A stretch of 64,000 nt of DNA from Ancylobacter sonchi. Its GTDB lineage: Bacteria; Pseudomonadota; Alphaproteobacteria; Rhizobiales; Xanthobacteraceae. The translations under genes and the position numbers were made by a program. This document shows positions 1-8,713 of this stretch, in pieces. The stretch covers positions 62,001 to 126,000 of the forward strand of contig NZ_JAHBGF010000046.1 of assembly GCF_018390695.1 (NCBI RefSeq), read 5' to 3'. Position 1 is the first letter of the stretch; each line of letters begins with the position of its first letter. Below the pieces are notes generated by a model. It searched no databases and was not told the DNA's origin. It was given only the letters and a program-made list of their open reading frames with translations.

Positions 1-217
1 GCATGAGCGCGACGGCCCAGCGAGCGGCGGAGAAGGTGGCCGGCGGTAGCACCTCGGCGGCCATGCGCCCGGCGAGGAAGTTGCCGGACCACAGCAGCGC
101 CGCCCCGGTGAGCGCCAGCGCGGCGAAGGTGGCCGGCTGCATCTGCGGCCGGCGAGCCTCGCGGTACTTTGCCGTGCCGGAGACGAGCGGATTCAACGTG
201 TCTGCCACGAATGCCAT
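1..217 (-). CDS. EamA/DMT-family transporter, N-terminal fragment
   Basis: This gene runs off the left edge, so only about the first 72 codons are present. The ATG at 217 is preceded by a strong GAGGAGG ribosome site. After a polar start of about 23 residues, the peptide reads LALTGAALLWSGNFLAGRMA and then a PPATFSAARW stretch. These resemble the first helix and following loop of EamA/RhaT (DMT) exporters, which move metabolites or amino acids across the inner membrane. It lies downstream of, and on the same strand as, an Lrp/AsnC regulator, an arrangement often seen for amino-acid exporters. The substrate cannot be inferred. The identification rests on the first helix only. Confidence 0.75.
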   Translation of the reverse strand, partial: MAFVADTLNPLVSGTAKYREARRPQMQPATFAALALTGAALLWSGNFLAGRMAAEVLPPATFSAARWAVALM

Positions 218-278
218 GACGCTGCCTCCTCGCTTTCAAGAAACGCCGGGGCGGTGGATGTCACCGCGGATCACCGAT

Positions 279-301
279 ATAGGTCAGTGTAGTTGACCTA
301 T
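279..301. promoter_or_regulatory. Perfect palindrome, likely Lrp-type operator
   Basis: ATAGGTCA (279-286) and TGACCTAT (294-301) form a perfect 8-base inverted repeat around a 7-base spacer. It sits in the 143-base gap between the Lrp/AsnC gene and the DMT gene, about 60 bases upstream of the DMT start. Size and placement fit an operator for the neighbouring regulator. Binding itself is inference. Confidence 0.55.
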
Positions 302-360
302 GGCCGGCATGTCCTTGCGTTCTGCGGGAGGGCGACGGCGTTGCGCGGCAGATTCTGCCG

Positions 361-912
361 TCAGCGCCGTATTTTTGGCTCGCGGCTGTCGCTGCCTATC
401 TTTTCGGCAACGGAATCGGGCGTGGCGGGCGAGGGGCGCAGATGGCCGAGCGGCAGCGTGCCGCTCTCCTTCACCCGCTTCAGCGCCAGCGAGGAGCGCA
501 CGCCGCGCACGCCGGGCAAGCCCATCAGCACGTCATGGGCGAAGTGGGCGAAGCCGTCGAGATCCTCGCACACCACATGCAGCAGGTAGTCGCTGTCGCC
601 GGTGACGCTGTAGCAGGCGATCACTTCCGGCCGGTCGAGCACCGCCGCCTCGAAATCCCGCGCCGCTTCCTCGACCTGCCGCTCCAGATGCACCTGGATG
701 AAGGCGAGCACGCCGAGCCCCAGCCGGGGCGCGTCGAGCCGCGCCTGATAGCCGGCGATCAGCCCGTCCTCCTCCAGCCGTCTTGTGCGCCGGAGGCAGG
801 GCGAGGGCGACAGGCCGATGCGCTCGGACAGTTCGGCATTGGTCAGCCGCCCATCCTGCTGCAGCTCCTTCAGGATGCGCATATCGAAGAGATCGACCAC
901 GGGAATGCGCAT
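361..912 (-). CDS. Lrp/AsnC family transcriptional regulator
   Basis: A 183-residue regulator. The N-terminal helix-turn-helix (about residues 7-55) includes DMRILKELQQDGRLTNAELS and IGLSPSPCLRRTRRLEEDG, typical of Lrp/AsnC. The C-terminal ligand-binding RAM domain carries the usual VTGDSDYLLHVVCEDLDGF stretch. The frame stays open upstream to 1134, but ATG 912 is chosen because the family motif starts there and GGAGA lies about 8 bases before it. The tail of about 25 residues after the RAM domain is longer than usual. It lies upstream of a DMT exporter and a palindrome sits between them, so it probably controls that exporter in response to an amino acid. The ligand is unknown. Confidence 0.93.
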   Translation of the reverse strand: MRIPVVDLFDMRILKELQQDGRLTNAELSERIGLSPSPCLRRTRRLEEDGLIAGYQARLDAPRLGLGVLAFIQVHLERQVEEAARDFEAAVLDRPEVIACYSVTGDSDYLLHVVCEDLDGFAHFAHDVLMGLPGVRGVRSSLALKRVKESGTLPLGHLRPSPATPDSVAEKIGSDSREPKIRR

Positions 913-1169
913 GCTCTGTCTCCATGGAGAGGAAATGCGGCAGGATCGGCTTCGGGATGTGAGTTTGCCGGCAGAAGTCGCCATACGGCAATTGGCCTTT
1001 CGGTCAGGAAAGCTGACATTTCCATCCCGCCACCCGCGTCGCCGGGGCGTCGCGCCGGCCGCCACCGGGGTGTCGCCAGGGCGGGCAACCGTGCAGAATC
1101 CCCAACATGTCGTGGATCGCCGCCCGCCGGACACTTGAACTTGTGTCCGGTCGGCCGCACCCTAAGGGC

Positions 1170-4100
1170 ATGAAATTCACCCGGCTGCGCCTTCTCGGCT
1201 TCAAGACCTTCGTCGAGCCGACCGAGATGCTGATCGAGCCCGGCCTTACGGGCGTCGTGGGCCCGAATGGCTGCGGCAAGTCGAATCTCGTCGAAGCGCT
1301 GCGCTGGGTGATGGGCGAGAATTCCTACAAGGCGATGCGCGCCGAGGGGATGGACGACGTCATCTTCGGCGGCACCACCACCCGCCCGGCGCGCAACACC
1401 GCCGAGGTGATGCTGGTCATCGACAATGAGGACCGCACCGCGCCGGCGATCTTCAACGATGCCGACCGGCTGGAGGTCTCCCGCCGCATCGAGCGCGAGG
1501 CCGGCTCCTCCTACCGCATCAACGGCCGGGAGGTGCGCGCCCGCGACGTGCAGATCCTGTTCGCCGACGCCTCCTCCGGCTCGCGCTCGCCCTCCATGGT
1601 GCGGCAGGGGCAGATCGGCGAACTGGTCGGCTCCAAGCCCACCGCGCGCCGCCGCATCCTCGAGGAAGCCGCCGGCGTCGCCGGCCTGCACGCCCGCCGC
1701 CACGAGGCGGAGATGCGGCTGCGGGCGGCGGAGGCGAACCTCGGCCGCCTGGAAGACGTGATCGGCCAGATCGGCACCCAGCTCGACGCGCTGCGTCGCC
1801 AGTCGCGGCAGGCCGGCCGCTATCGCGCGGTTTCCGGCGACATCCGCAAGGCGGAAGCGGCGCTGCTGTGGCTGCGCTGGTCGGAAGCCGCCTCGACCCT
1901 CGCCGAGGCCAGCCGCACCCTCGACCTCGCGGTGCGCGAGGTGGCGGCCTGCACGCTGGCGCAGGGCGAGACCGCCCGCGCCGCCGCTGTCGCCGCCCAT
2001 GGCCTGCCGGCACTGCGCGAGGCCGATGCCGCCGCCGCCGCCGGCTTGCAGCGCCTCACTTTGGCGCGCGGCGAGCTCGACGGTGAGGAGGCGCGCGCCA
2101 GCGCCCGCGTCGCCGAGCTGGATCGCCGGCTTGCCCAGCTGGCCGGCGACCTGCAGCGCGAGGCGGCGCTGGCCGCCGATGCCGGGGCGATGCTGGCGCG
2201 TTTCGCTGAGGAAGCCGCGACGCTGCAGGACGCGGAGGAGGGTTCCGCCGAGGCGCTGGAGGCGGCGCAGGAAGCGCGGGTGATCGTCGAGGAAGGGCTT
2301 GCCGCCGCCGAGGCTGCCTTCGCCGAGGCGACCGCGCTCGCCGCCGAGGGCACCGCCCGCCGCGGCGGCGCCGAGCGCGCGCTGCGCGAGGAGAGCGACC
2401 GGCTGGCGAAGCTCGAGCGCGAGCTCGTGCAGCTATCCGAGCAGGCGCGCACCGTGGCCGCCGCCGCCGGTGCCGACCGGCTGGAGGAGCGCCGTGCCGC
2501 CGCCGAGGCGGCGCAGGAGGCCTTCGCCGAGGCCGAGGCGCTCGCCCACGACATCGAGGCGGTGCATGTCGAGGCGCGCGCCGCGCTCGACCGGGCCCGC
2601 CGTCCGCTCGCCGAGGCCGAGCGTACCGCCCAGCGGCTCGACACCGAGCAGCGCACGCTGATGAAGCTGCTCGATATCGGCACGCCGAAGCGTTTTCCGC
2701 CGGTGCTGGACCAGATCACGGTGGCGCGCGGCTTCGAGACGGCGCTCGGCGCCGCGCTCGGCGACGATCTCGACGCCCCGGCGGTCGATTTCGCCGCCGC
2801 CGGCGAGGCGCCGGTCCGGTGGTCGCCGACCGGGCAGGGCGAACTGCCGCTGGAGCCGCCGCGTCCAGACGATCCGGCCCTGCCGCCGGGCGCCGAGCCG
2901 CTGGCCGATCATGTGACGGCGCCGTCGGTGCTGGGGCGCCGGCTCGCCCAGATCGGCGTGGTCGCGCGGGCGGACGGGCCGTATCTGCTCGCCCGTCTGG
3001 CGCCTGGTCAGCGCCTCGTCTCCCGCGAGGGTGACCTGTGGCGCTGGGACGGCTTCGCCGCCGCCGCCGATGCCCCGACCGCCGCCGCCCGCCGGCTCGC
3101 CGAGCGCAACCGGCTTGCCGATATTGCCGATCAGCTTGCCGCCGCCCGTGACGAGGTGGCGACGCATCGGGCCGCGCTGACCGCTGCCGAGCAGGCGCTG
3201 CGCGCCGCCGGCTCGAAGGAGGCCCATGCCCGCGAGGCCCGGCGCGCCGCGCTGCGCGCCATGGAGACGACACGCGAGGATTATGCTCGCGCCGAGCGGG
3301 CCGGCGCCGAGCGGGCCGCCCGTAAGGCGGCGCTCGACGCCAGTCTGGAGCGCGCCGAGGCCGAGCGCGAGCAGCATGCCATCGCGCTGGAGGAGGCGCG
3401 GGAGGCGCTGGCGGGGCTTCCCCCGCCCGGCGCCGCCGAGGCGCTGCTCGCCGAGGCGCGCCTCGCCGTCGCGCAGCATCGCGCCGAGCTGGCTGAGGTC
3501 CGTTCCGCCGCCGAGGGGCTGGTGCGCGAGCGCGACCAGCGCCAGCGTCGGCTCGCCGCCCTTACCCATGAGGAGCAGTCGTGGAAGGCCCGCGCCGCCG
3601 GCACCGGCGAGCGGGTCGCTGCCATCGAGGACCGCCGCGAGGAGGCCGCCATCGAGCGCGCCGAGCTCGACGACGCCCCCGCCGTCTTCGCCTTCCGCCG
3701 CCGCGAGCTGCTCTCCGCCATCGAGCGCGCCGAGGCGGCCCGCCGCGCGGCGTCCGATTCGCTCGCCGCGGCCGAGGCCGCCAGCCGCCAGGCCGAGCAG
3801 GACGCCCGCGCCGCGCTCGATGCGCTGGCCACGGCGCGCGAGGCCGCGGTCCGCGCTGAGACCCGGCTGGAGGGCGCCCGCCAGCGGCGCGAGGATCTAG
3901 TGCGCGAGATCGCCGACACGCTCGATGCCCCGCCGGAGACCGCGCGCGAGATCGCCGGCTTGCCCGCCGATTCGGGGGAGGCTCTGCCGGCCCCGCAGGT
4001 GGTGGAGGCCGAGCTCGACCGGCTGAAGCGCGAACGCGAGCGGCTCGGCGCCGTCAATCTGCGCGCCGAGGAGGAACTGGCCGAGGTCGAGACCCAGCAG

Positions 4101-4670
4101 CAGGGCCTCGCCGCCGAGCGCGACGACCTCACCGAGGCGATCAAGCGGCTGCGCCAGGGCATTGCCAGCCTCAACCGCGAGGCGCGCGAGCGGCTCAACG
4201 CCTCCTTCGCGGTGGTGGACGGGCATTTCCGCCAGCTGTTCGGCACGCTGTTCGGCGGCGGCGAGGCGCAGCTGATCCTCACCGATTCGGAAGACCCGCT
4301 GGAGGCCGGCCTCGACATCGTCGCCAAGCCGCCGGGCAAGAAGCCGCAATCGCTGTCGCTGCTGTCGGGCGGCGAGCAGGCGCTGACCGCGATGGCGCTG
4401 ATCTTCGCGGTGTTCCTCACCAATCCGTCGCCGATCTGCGTGCTCGACGAGGTGGACGCACCGCTCGACGACGCCAATGTCGAGCGCTTCTGCAATCTGC
4501 TCGACGAGATGCGGCGGCTGACACAGACCCGATTCGTCACCATCACCCATAATCCGATCACCATGAGCCGGATGAATCGGCTGTTCGGCGTCACCATGGC
4601 CGAACGGGGTGTGTCGCGGCTGGTTTCGGTCGATCTCGCCACTGCGGAGAGCTTTCGCGAGGCCAGCTGA
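1170..4670 (+). CDS. smc: Chromosome segregation ATPase SMC
   Basis: A 1166-residue SMC protein, normal family length. It opens with MKFTRLRLLGFKTFVEPTEM and Walker A GPNGCGKSN (about 31-39). Two long Ala/Glu/Arg coiled-coil arms flank a hinge region near the middle. The ABC signature LSGGEQALTA is at about 1065 and Walker B ICVLDEVDAP at about 1089. The protein dimerises and, with ScpA/ScpB, organises and segregates the chromosome. The frame is open from 1107, but ATG 1170 matches the conserved N-terminus and follows AAGG. Neither scpA nor scpB is in the window. The arms are very rich in alanine and glutamate GC-rich codons, which produces long spurious frames on the other strand. Confidence 0.97.
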   Translation: MKFTRLRLLGFKTFVEPTEMLIEPGLTGVVGPNGCGKSNLVEALRWVMGENSYKAMRAEGMDDVIFGGTTTRPARNTAEVMLVIDNEDRTAPAIFNDADRLEVSRRIEREAGSSYRINGREVRARDVQILFADASSGSRSPSMVRQGQIGELVGSKPTARRRILEEAAGVAGLHARRHEAEMRLRAAEANLGRLEDVIGQIGTQLDALRRQSRQAGRYRAVSGDIRKAEAALLWLRWSEAASTLAEASRTLDLAVREVAACTLAQGETARAAAVAAHGLPALREADAAAAAGLQRLTLARGELDGEEARASARVAELDRRLAQLAGDLQREAALAADAGAMLARFAEEAATLQDAEEGSAEALEAAQEARVIVEEGLAAAEAAFAEATALAAEGTARRGGAERALREESDRLAKLERELVQLSEQARTVAAAAGADRLEERRAAAEAAQEAFAEAEALAHDIEAVHVEARAALDRARRPLAEAERTAQRLDTEQRTLMKLLDIGTPKRFPPVLDQITVARGFETALGAALGDDLDAPAVDFAAAGEAPVRWSPTGQGELPLEPPRPDDPALPPGAEPLADHVTAPSVLGRRLAQIGVVARADGPYLLARLAPGQRLVSREGDLWRWDGFAAAADAPTAAARRLAERNRLADIADQLAAARDEVATHRAALTAAEQALRAAGSKEAHAREARRAALRAMETTREDYARAERAGAERAARKAALDASLERAEAEREQHAIALEEAREALAGLPPPGAAEALLAEARLAVAQHRAELAEVRSAAEGLVRERDQRQRRLAALTHEEQSWKARAAGTGERVAAIEDRREEAAIERAELDDAPAVFAFRRRELLSAIERAEAARRAASDSLAAAEAASRQAEQDARAALDALATAREAAVRAETRLEGARQRREDLVREIADTLDAPPETAREIAGLPADSGEALPAPQVVEAELDRLKRERERLGAVNLRAEEELAEVETQQQGLAAERDDLTEAIKRLRQGIASLNREARERLNASFAVVDGHFRQLFGTLFGGGEAQLILTDSEDPLEAGLDIVAKPPGKKPQSLSLLSGGEQALTAMALIFAVFLTNPSPICVLDEVDAPLDDANVERFCNLLDEMRRLTQTRFVTITHNPITMSRMNRLFGVTMAERGVSRLVSVDLATAESFREAS

Positions 4671-4710
4671 CCCTCGGGCAGGCGGCGCGCGCGGCGCGGG
4701 CGGCGATCCC

Positions 4711-4746
4711 TGGCATGCCAAAAACGGCTTCTGGCATGCCAAAAAC
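4711..4746. repeat. Two helically phased copies of a 10-base palindrome
   Basis: TGGCATGCCAAAAAC occurs at 4711-4725 and again at 4732-4746, exactly 21 bases apart. The first ten bases, TGGCATGCCA, are a perfect palindrome. The pair lies in the 271-base gap between smc and atpI, about 110 bases upstream of the predicted atp promoter. Spacing of two helical turns suggests a site for a dimeric protein on one face of the DNA. No known regulator consensus is matched. Confidence 0.4.
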
Positions 4747-4858
4747 ACAGCGAACAGCTTCCCTTGGTGCCGCGAGCCGTGCAAAACACCTGCGACAAGG
4801 CGTCCGTCTGCGGCTTTTATTGATTATCTTCAATGACTTAAAAGATGTGAACGTCGCC

Positions 4859-4887
4859 TTGACACCCCTCCGGGCGATCACTATGGT
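4859..4887 (+). promoter_or_regulatory. Sigma70 promoter of the atp Fo operon
   Basis: TTGACA (4859-4864), a 17-base spacer and TATGGT (4882-4887) match a housekeeping promoter well. Transcription would start near 4894, leaving a leader of about 48 bases before atpI. An FNR/FixK-like sequence with one mismatch, TTGAT-N4-TTCAA at 4820-4833, lies about 67 bases upstream of that start and could be fortuitous. Confidence 0.65.
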
Positions 4888-4941
4888 GCGCCCGGTTTCG
4901 GGGGTAGGGAAACCTTCTCCGGTCAAGGCTGGGCACAGATC

Positions 4942-5322
4942 ATGGACGACCGGAAAAAAACGGACGGCCAGGGCGGCGCAGGTAAGCCGGAGCTCTCCGA
5001 TTCCGAACTCTCCGGCCGGCTTCGCGGCCTCGGCTCGGCACTCCAGCGGGTGCAGGCCGAACGGAAGGCGGAGGAGGCGGATCCGAAGGCGGACCCGACC
5101 TCCACGGCTTCCGGCATGGCGCTTGCCTTCCGGTTGGGAGCCGAGTTCGTGGCGGGGGTTCTGGTCGGTGCCGGCCTCGGCTGGGGTATCGACTATGTCC
5201 TCGGCATCGCGCCGTGGGGGATGATCGTGTTCCTGCTGCTGGGCTTCGGGGCCAGCGTGGTGAACATGATGCGGGCGGCCGGCGAGTTCGGCCGCAAGAC
5301 GCCGCCAAAGGGCGGTGCATAA
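4942..5322 (+). CDS. atpI: ATP synthase protein I (AtpI)
   Basis: A 126-residue small membrane protein at the head of the Fo genes. A charged, probably cytoplasmic N-terminus (1-60) precedes two hydrophobic segments (about 62-86 and 92-110). The Gly-rich GVLVGAGLGWGIDYVLG is typical of AtpI. In the family it assists c-ring assembly or magnesium supply and is usually not essential. It is the first gene after the predicted promoter. The 256 bases between it and atpB hold no convincing gene. Confidence 0.9.
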   Translation: MDDRKKTDGQGGAGKPELSDSELSGRLRGLGSALQRVQAERKAEEADPKADPTSTASGMALAFRLGAEFVAGVLVGAGLGWGIDYVLGIAPWGMIVFLLLGFGASVVNMMRAAGEFGRKTPPKGGA

Positions 5323-5578
5323 GGATTAGGCGTTCGCCGCCAGGCGACGCCGGTGCCGGGATCCCGCCGCAGATGCGGCGCGCGGGTCGAGGCTGTCGCC
5401 GAAAGGCGGCGTGAAGATGACCAGCCGCCGCCTCGCGCGGCGCCCGGAAGATGGTGTGCCGCGGTCGCCGGCATCGCTCCGGATCGAGAAATTCATGCGT
5501 GCCGTCCGTCCGGGCGGTGCGGTCAGGTAGGGCGGGCGCTCCATGATGGGGCGATCCGGATGAGGGCAGCGACCGGCG

Positions 5579-6337
5579 ATGGCAGTCGAGATCGATCCGA
5601 TCCATCAGTTCCAGATCTTCAATATCGTGGATCTGGGAGCGCCGGGCGGCGTTCATCTCGGCTTCACCAACTCCGCCGCCTTCATGGTCGGCATCGTTGC
5701 CGCCATCTTCTTCTTCCTGACCTACGCCACCCGCGGGCGCACTTTGGTGCCTGGGCGGCTGCAGTCTATGGCCGAGCTTTCCTACGAGTTCGTCGCCTCA
5801 ACGGTGCGCTCGACGGCCGGCAATGAGGGGATGAAGTTCTTCCCCCTCGTCTTCTCGCTGTTCATGTTCGTGCTGTTCGCGAACTTCGTCGGCATGATCC
5901 CCTATTCCTTCACGGTCACCAGCCACATCGTCGTCACCGCCGCGCTGGCGTTGGTGGTGATCGGCACCGTGATCATCTACGGCTTCGCCCGCCACGGGAC
6001 GCATTTCCTGCACCTCTTCGTGCCGTCGGGCGTGCCGGCCTTCCTGCTGCCCTTCATGGTGGTGATCGAGCTCATCTCCTTCCTGTCGCGCCCGATCAGC
6101 CTGTCGCTGCGTCTGTTCGCCAACATGCTGGCCGGCCATATCGCCATGAAGGTGTTCGCCGGCTTCATCGTGATGATGACGGCGGGCGGCGTCGCCGGCT
6201 TCTTCGGCGCCGTGCTGCCGCTGGCCATGGTGGTGGCGCTCACCGCCCTCGAATTCCTGGTCGCTGCCCTGCAAGCCTATGTGTTTGCGGTGCTGACCTG
6301 CATCTATCTCAACGACGCGCTGCATCCGGGCCACTGA
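5579..6337 (+). CDS. atpB: F-type ATP synthase subunit a
   Basis: A 252-residue integral membrane subunit of Fo that forms the proton half-channels against the c-ring. The motif [14 protein letters not shown] contains the essential arginine (Arg178), and the C-terminal helix ends [19 protein letters not shown], as in the family. Five or six membrane segments are visible. ATG 5579 gives the usual alphaproteobacterial start, [12 protein letters not shown]. The ribosome site is weak (AGGG). It is co-directional with atpE-F'-F downstream. The F1 genes are not in this window, which fits the split atp operons of alphaproteobacteria. Confidence 0.97.
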   Translation: MAVEIDPIHQFQIFNIVDLGAPGGVHLGFTNSAAFMVGIVAAIFFFLTYATRGRTLVPGRLQSMAELSYEFVASTVRSTAGNEGMKFFPLVFSLFMFVLFANFVGMIPYSFTVTSHIVVTAALALVVIGTVIIYGFARHGTHFLHLFVPSGVPAFLLPFMVVIELISFLSRPISLSLRLFANMLAGHIAMKVFAGFIVMMTAGGVAGFFGAVLPLAMVVALTALEFLVAALQAYVFAVLTCIYLNDALHPGH

Positions 6338-6402
6338 TCGGCGCGCTCGCGGGACCCCTCAAAGCCTTCAACTCAATCTTGCGAATTTAATAGGAGAAGA
6401 TC

Positions 6403-6630
6403 ATGGAAGCGGAAGCCGCCAAGTTCCTCGGCGCCGGTCTCGCCTGCCTCGGCATGGGCCTCGCTGGTATCGGCGTCGGTAACATCTTCGGCAACTTCCT
6501 CTCGGGCGCCCTGCGCAACCCGTCGGCGGCCGATGGCCAGTTCGCTCGCGCCTTCATCGGCGCGGCGCTTGCCGAAGGTCTGGGCATCTTCTCGCTCGTC
6601 GTCGCCCTCGTCCTGCTGTTCGTGGTCTGA
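6403..6630 (+). CDS. atpE: F-type ATP synthase subunit c
   Basis: A 75-residue hairpin of two transmembrane helices that builds the rotating c-ring. The Gly-rich first helix ([14 protein letters not shown]) is followed by the polar loop RNPSA (38-42). The second helix holds the proton-binding carboxylate Glu58 in [17 protein letters not shown] about 7 bases before the start is the strongest ribosome site of the operon, in line with c being the most abundant subunit. Confidence 0.97.
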   Translation: MEAEAAKFLGAGLACLGMGLAGIGVGNIFGNFLSGALRNPSAADGQFARAFIGAALAEGLGIFSLVVALVLLFVV

Positions 6631-6704
6631 CGTCCTGACTTGAGGTGGCGGGCGTGCCTTGATGGCGCGCCCGCTTTGCCCAATCGATCGAGGAAGCCCG
6701 CACC

Positions 6705-7328
6705 ATGTCCGAGACCCACGGTCCGGCCGGTACCTTCATTCTAGCCCAGTCCAGCCCGACGCCCGAGGCGCCCGCGCCTGGCACGGGCACCCATAGTGGC
6801 GTGGAGATCGGCGTGCCCCCCGCGGAAGCCCATGGCAGCGGATTCCCGCCCTTCGATGCAACGACATTCCCTTCGCAGCTGATCTGGCTGGCGATCACCT
6901 TCGTCGCGCTCTATCTGCTGATGAGCCGGATCGCGCTGCCGCGCATCGCCACCATTCTCGAAGAGCGTCACGATCGCATCGCTGACGATCTCGAGGAGGC
7001 CGGCAAGCTGAAGTCGGAGAGCGAGACGGCGGCCAAGGCCTATGAGCAGGCGCTGACCGGCGCCCGCGGCAAGGCGACGGCCATCGCGTCGGAAACTCGC
7101 GAAAAGCTGTCGGGCGAAGCCGAGACGGGCCGCAAGGCGCTCGAGGCCGAACTCGCCGCCAAGCTCGCCGATGCCGAGGCGAAGATCGCCGCGACCAAGA
7201 CGAGCGCCATGGCCAATGTCCGCGGCATCGCCGTCGACGCCGCCGGCGCCATCGTCAACCAGCTGACTGGAGCCGAACCCGCCCCGCAGGCGGTCGAGGC
7301 GGCGGTCGACAAGGCCATCGGGAGCTGA
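6705..7328 (+). CDS. atpG: F-type ATP synthase subunit b'
   Basis: A 207-residue peripheral-stalk subunit. A Pro/Gly-rich leader of about 55 residues precedes one membrane helix (about 58-74, LIWLAITFVALYLLM). A long charged coiled coil rich in Ala, Glu and Lys follows. Photosynthetic bacteria and alphaproteobacteria use a b/b' heterodimer, and b' is the form with the long N-terminal extension encoded just before b. It is separated from atpF by 6 bases. The symbol used varies between annotations (atpG or atpF2). Confidence 0.93.
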   Translation: MSETHGPAGTFILAQSSPTPEAPAPGTGTHSGVEIGVPPAEAHGSGFPPFDATTFPSQLIWLAITFVALYLLMSRIALPRIATILEERHDRIADDLEEAGKLKSESETAAKAYEQALTGARGKATAIASETREKLSGEAETGRKALEAELAAKLADAEAKIAATKTSAMANVRGIAVDAAGAIVNQLTGAEPAPQAVEAAVDKAIGS

Positions 7329-7334
7329 CGCGCC

Positions 7335-7817
7335 ATGGGTAGCGATACTTTCTGGGTTGCCGTCGCCTTCATCATCTTCATGGTGATCCTGGCCAAGTAC
7401 GGCGCGTTCTCCGGCATCATCGCCAAGCTCGACTCCCGCGGCGAGCGCATCCGCGCCGAGCTGGAGGAAGCCCGACGGCTGAAGGAAGAGGCGCAGAAGC
7501 TGGTGGCGGAATATCGCCGCAAGCAGCATGAGGCGGAAGCCGAGGCCGAGGCGATCATCACCACCGCCAAGGCCGAGGCCGAGCGCCTCGCCGGCGAAGC
7601 CAAGGCCAAGCTGGAAGATCTTGTCGCCCGCCGCACCAAGATGGCGGAGCAGAAGATCGCCCAGGCCGAGGCGCAGGCGCTGGCCGATGTGCGCGCTGCC
7701 GCCGCCGATGCCGCTGTGAAGGCGGCCGAGGTGGTGCTGGCGGCGAACGTCACCGGCGAGACCGCCGACCGCCTGCTTGATTCGGCGGTTGCCGAGGTGA
7801 AGTCCCGGCTCAACTGA
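7335..7817 (+). CDS. atpF: F-type ATP synthase subunit b
   Basis: A 160-residue peripheral-stalk subunit with a single N-terminal membrane helix (FWVAVAFIIFMVILAKYGAF, about 6-25). A right-handed coiled-coil arm of repeated Ala/Glu/Lys/Arg residues follows. It pairs with b' to hold F1 static against the rotating c-ring. It is the last gene of the operon, and a rho-independent terminator starts 28 bases after the stop. Confidence 0.95.
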   Translation: MGSDTFWVAVAFIIFMVILAKYGAFSGIIAKLDSRGERIRAELEEARRLKEEAQKLVAEYRRKQHEAEAEAEAIITTAKAEAERLAGEAKAKLEDLVARRTKMAEQKIAQAEAQALADVRAAAADAAVKAAEVVLAANVTGETADRLLDSAVAEVKSRLN

Positions 7818-7844
7818 GCAGCCTTCACCAACTCACGACATCTG

Positions 7845-7871
7845 AAAGCCCGGCTTCGCGCCGGGCTTTTT
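7845..7871 (+). terminator. Rho-independent terminator of the atp operon
   Basis: AAAGCCCGGC (7845-7854) and GCCGGGCTTT (7860-7869) form a perfect 10-base-pair stem around a 5-base loop. The descending arm runs into a run of five T. It lies just after atpF. Confidence 0.9.
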
Positions 7872-8074
7872 GCGTCTGTCGGCACCCGGTGGATCTCGCG
7901 GGAATGCCGACGCCGGTCCTTTCCGCGTGGCCGACCGGAGGCGAATGCGACATCTGAATGTCTCATGCATATCGCCGGCAGGAACAACCAAAAGATGTTT
8001 GGTAAAAAAATACAATTATAAGATGATTCCCGCCTGAGCCACCCGCACTGGGCGAGGCGCAAGAGGAGGGGGCC

Positions 8075-8655
8075 ATGAGCATTGACGACGTCGCGAGCCA
8101 CTACATGGAGAGCGTGCCGCTTTCCAAATCGCTTCCGATCAATGTCGGGCTCAGTTCCGCGCGCGACACCACGATGGCGTCGATCCTCGGCTCGCCGCAC
8201 CAGCCGCTGACCACGAGCTGCCAGAACAGTCTGGCGTCGGACAAGACGCAGTCCTTGCGCGCCACCCGCAAATTCACGCCGCATCTGCGCGCGACCGGCG
8301 TGACGCCGGCCCTCGATTCGCTGGAGCGCGTGCTCGCCGCGGCCTTCGCAGCGCACCCCGATCTCGACGAGGTGCTCAGGACCCAGGGCATGCTGTGCGT
8401 ACGTCGGCGCAAGCCGACCAATGGCTCGGTATCGTACAAGCCCAGCAACCACAGCTGGGGCACGGCAATCGACCTCAACATTGTCGGCTATGCCGCGCCC
8501 GGCAATACCGGCCAGAGCATTCCCCGCTTCATCGCGGTGCTGCTGCCCCTGTTCCATGCCGAGGGGTGGTATTCCGGCATCGCGTTCCAGGCACGATGCA
8601 TTTCGAGGTGGCCGAAGAGACCATCCGCCATTGGTCGCAGACCGGCGTCATCTGA
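8075..8655 (+). pseudogene. M15-type D-Ala-D-Ala carboxypeptidase/endolysin-like gene with a -1 frameshift
   Basis: ATG 8075 follows a strong AGGAGG site. About 172 codons read as an M15-family (VanY-like) peptidoglycan peptidase, including HSWGTAIDLN, which carries the first zinc His and Asp. After GIAFQ (8590) the frame is lost. The expected ending, TMHFEVAEETIRHWSQTGVI then stop, continues one frame over from 8593 to 8655. Restoring one base, most simply GC to GAC at 8591-8592, would give about 193 residues and bring back the MHFE histidine, the third zinc ligand. As read, the main frame runs on through antisense sequence to 10216. No signal peptide is visible, as in phage endolysins. It is either a true pseudogene or a sequencing error. 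Confidence 0.8.
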
Positions 8656-8713
8656 TGCCGGTTGCCGACCCATGCGATGCCCGCGAAGATGCGGAGCCTG
8701 TCGCGCGTGCGCC

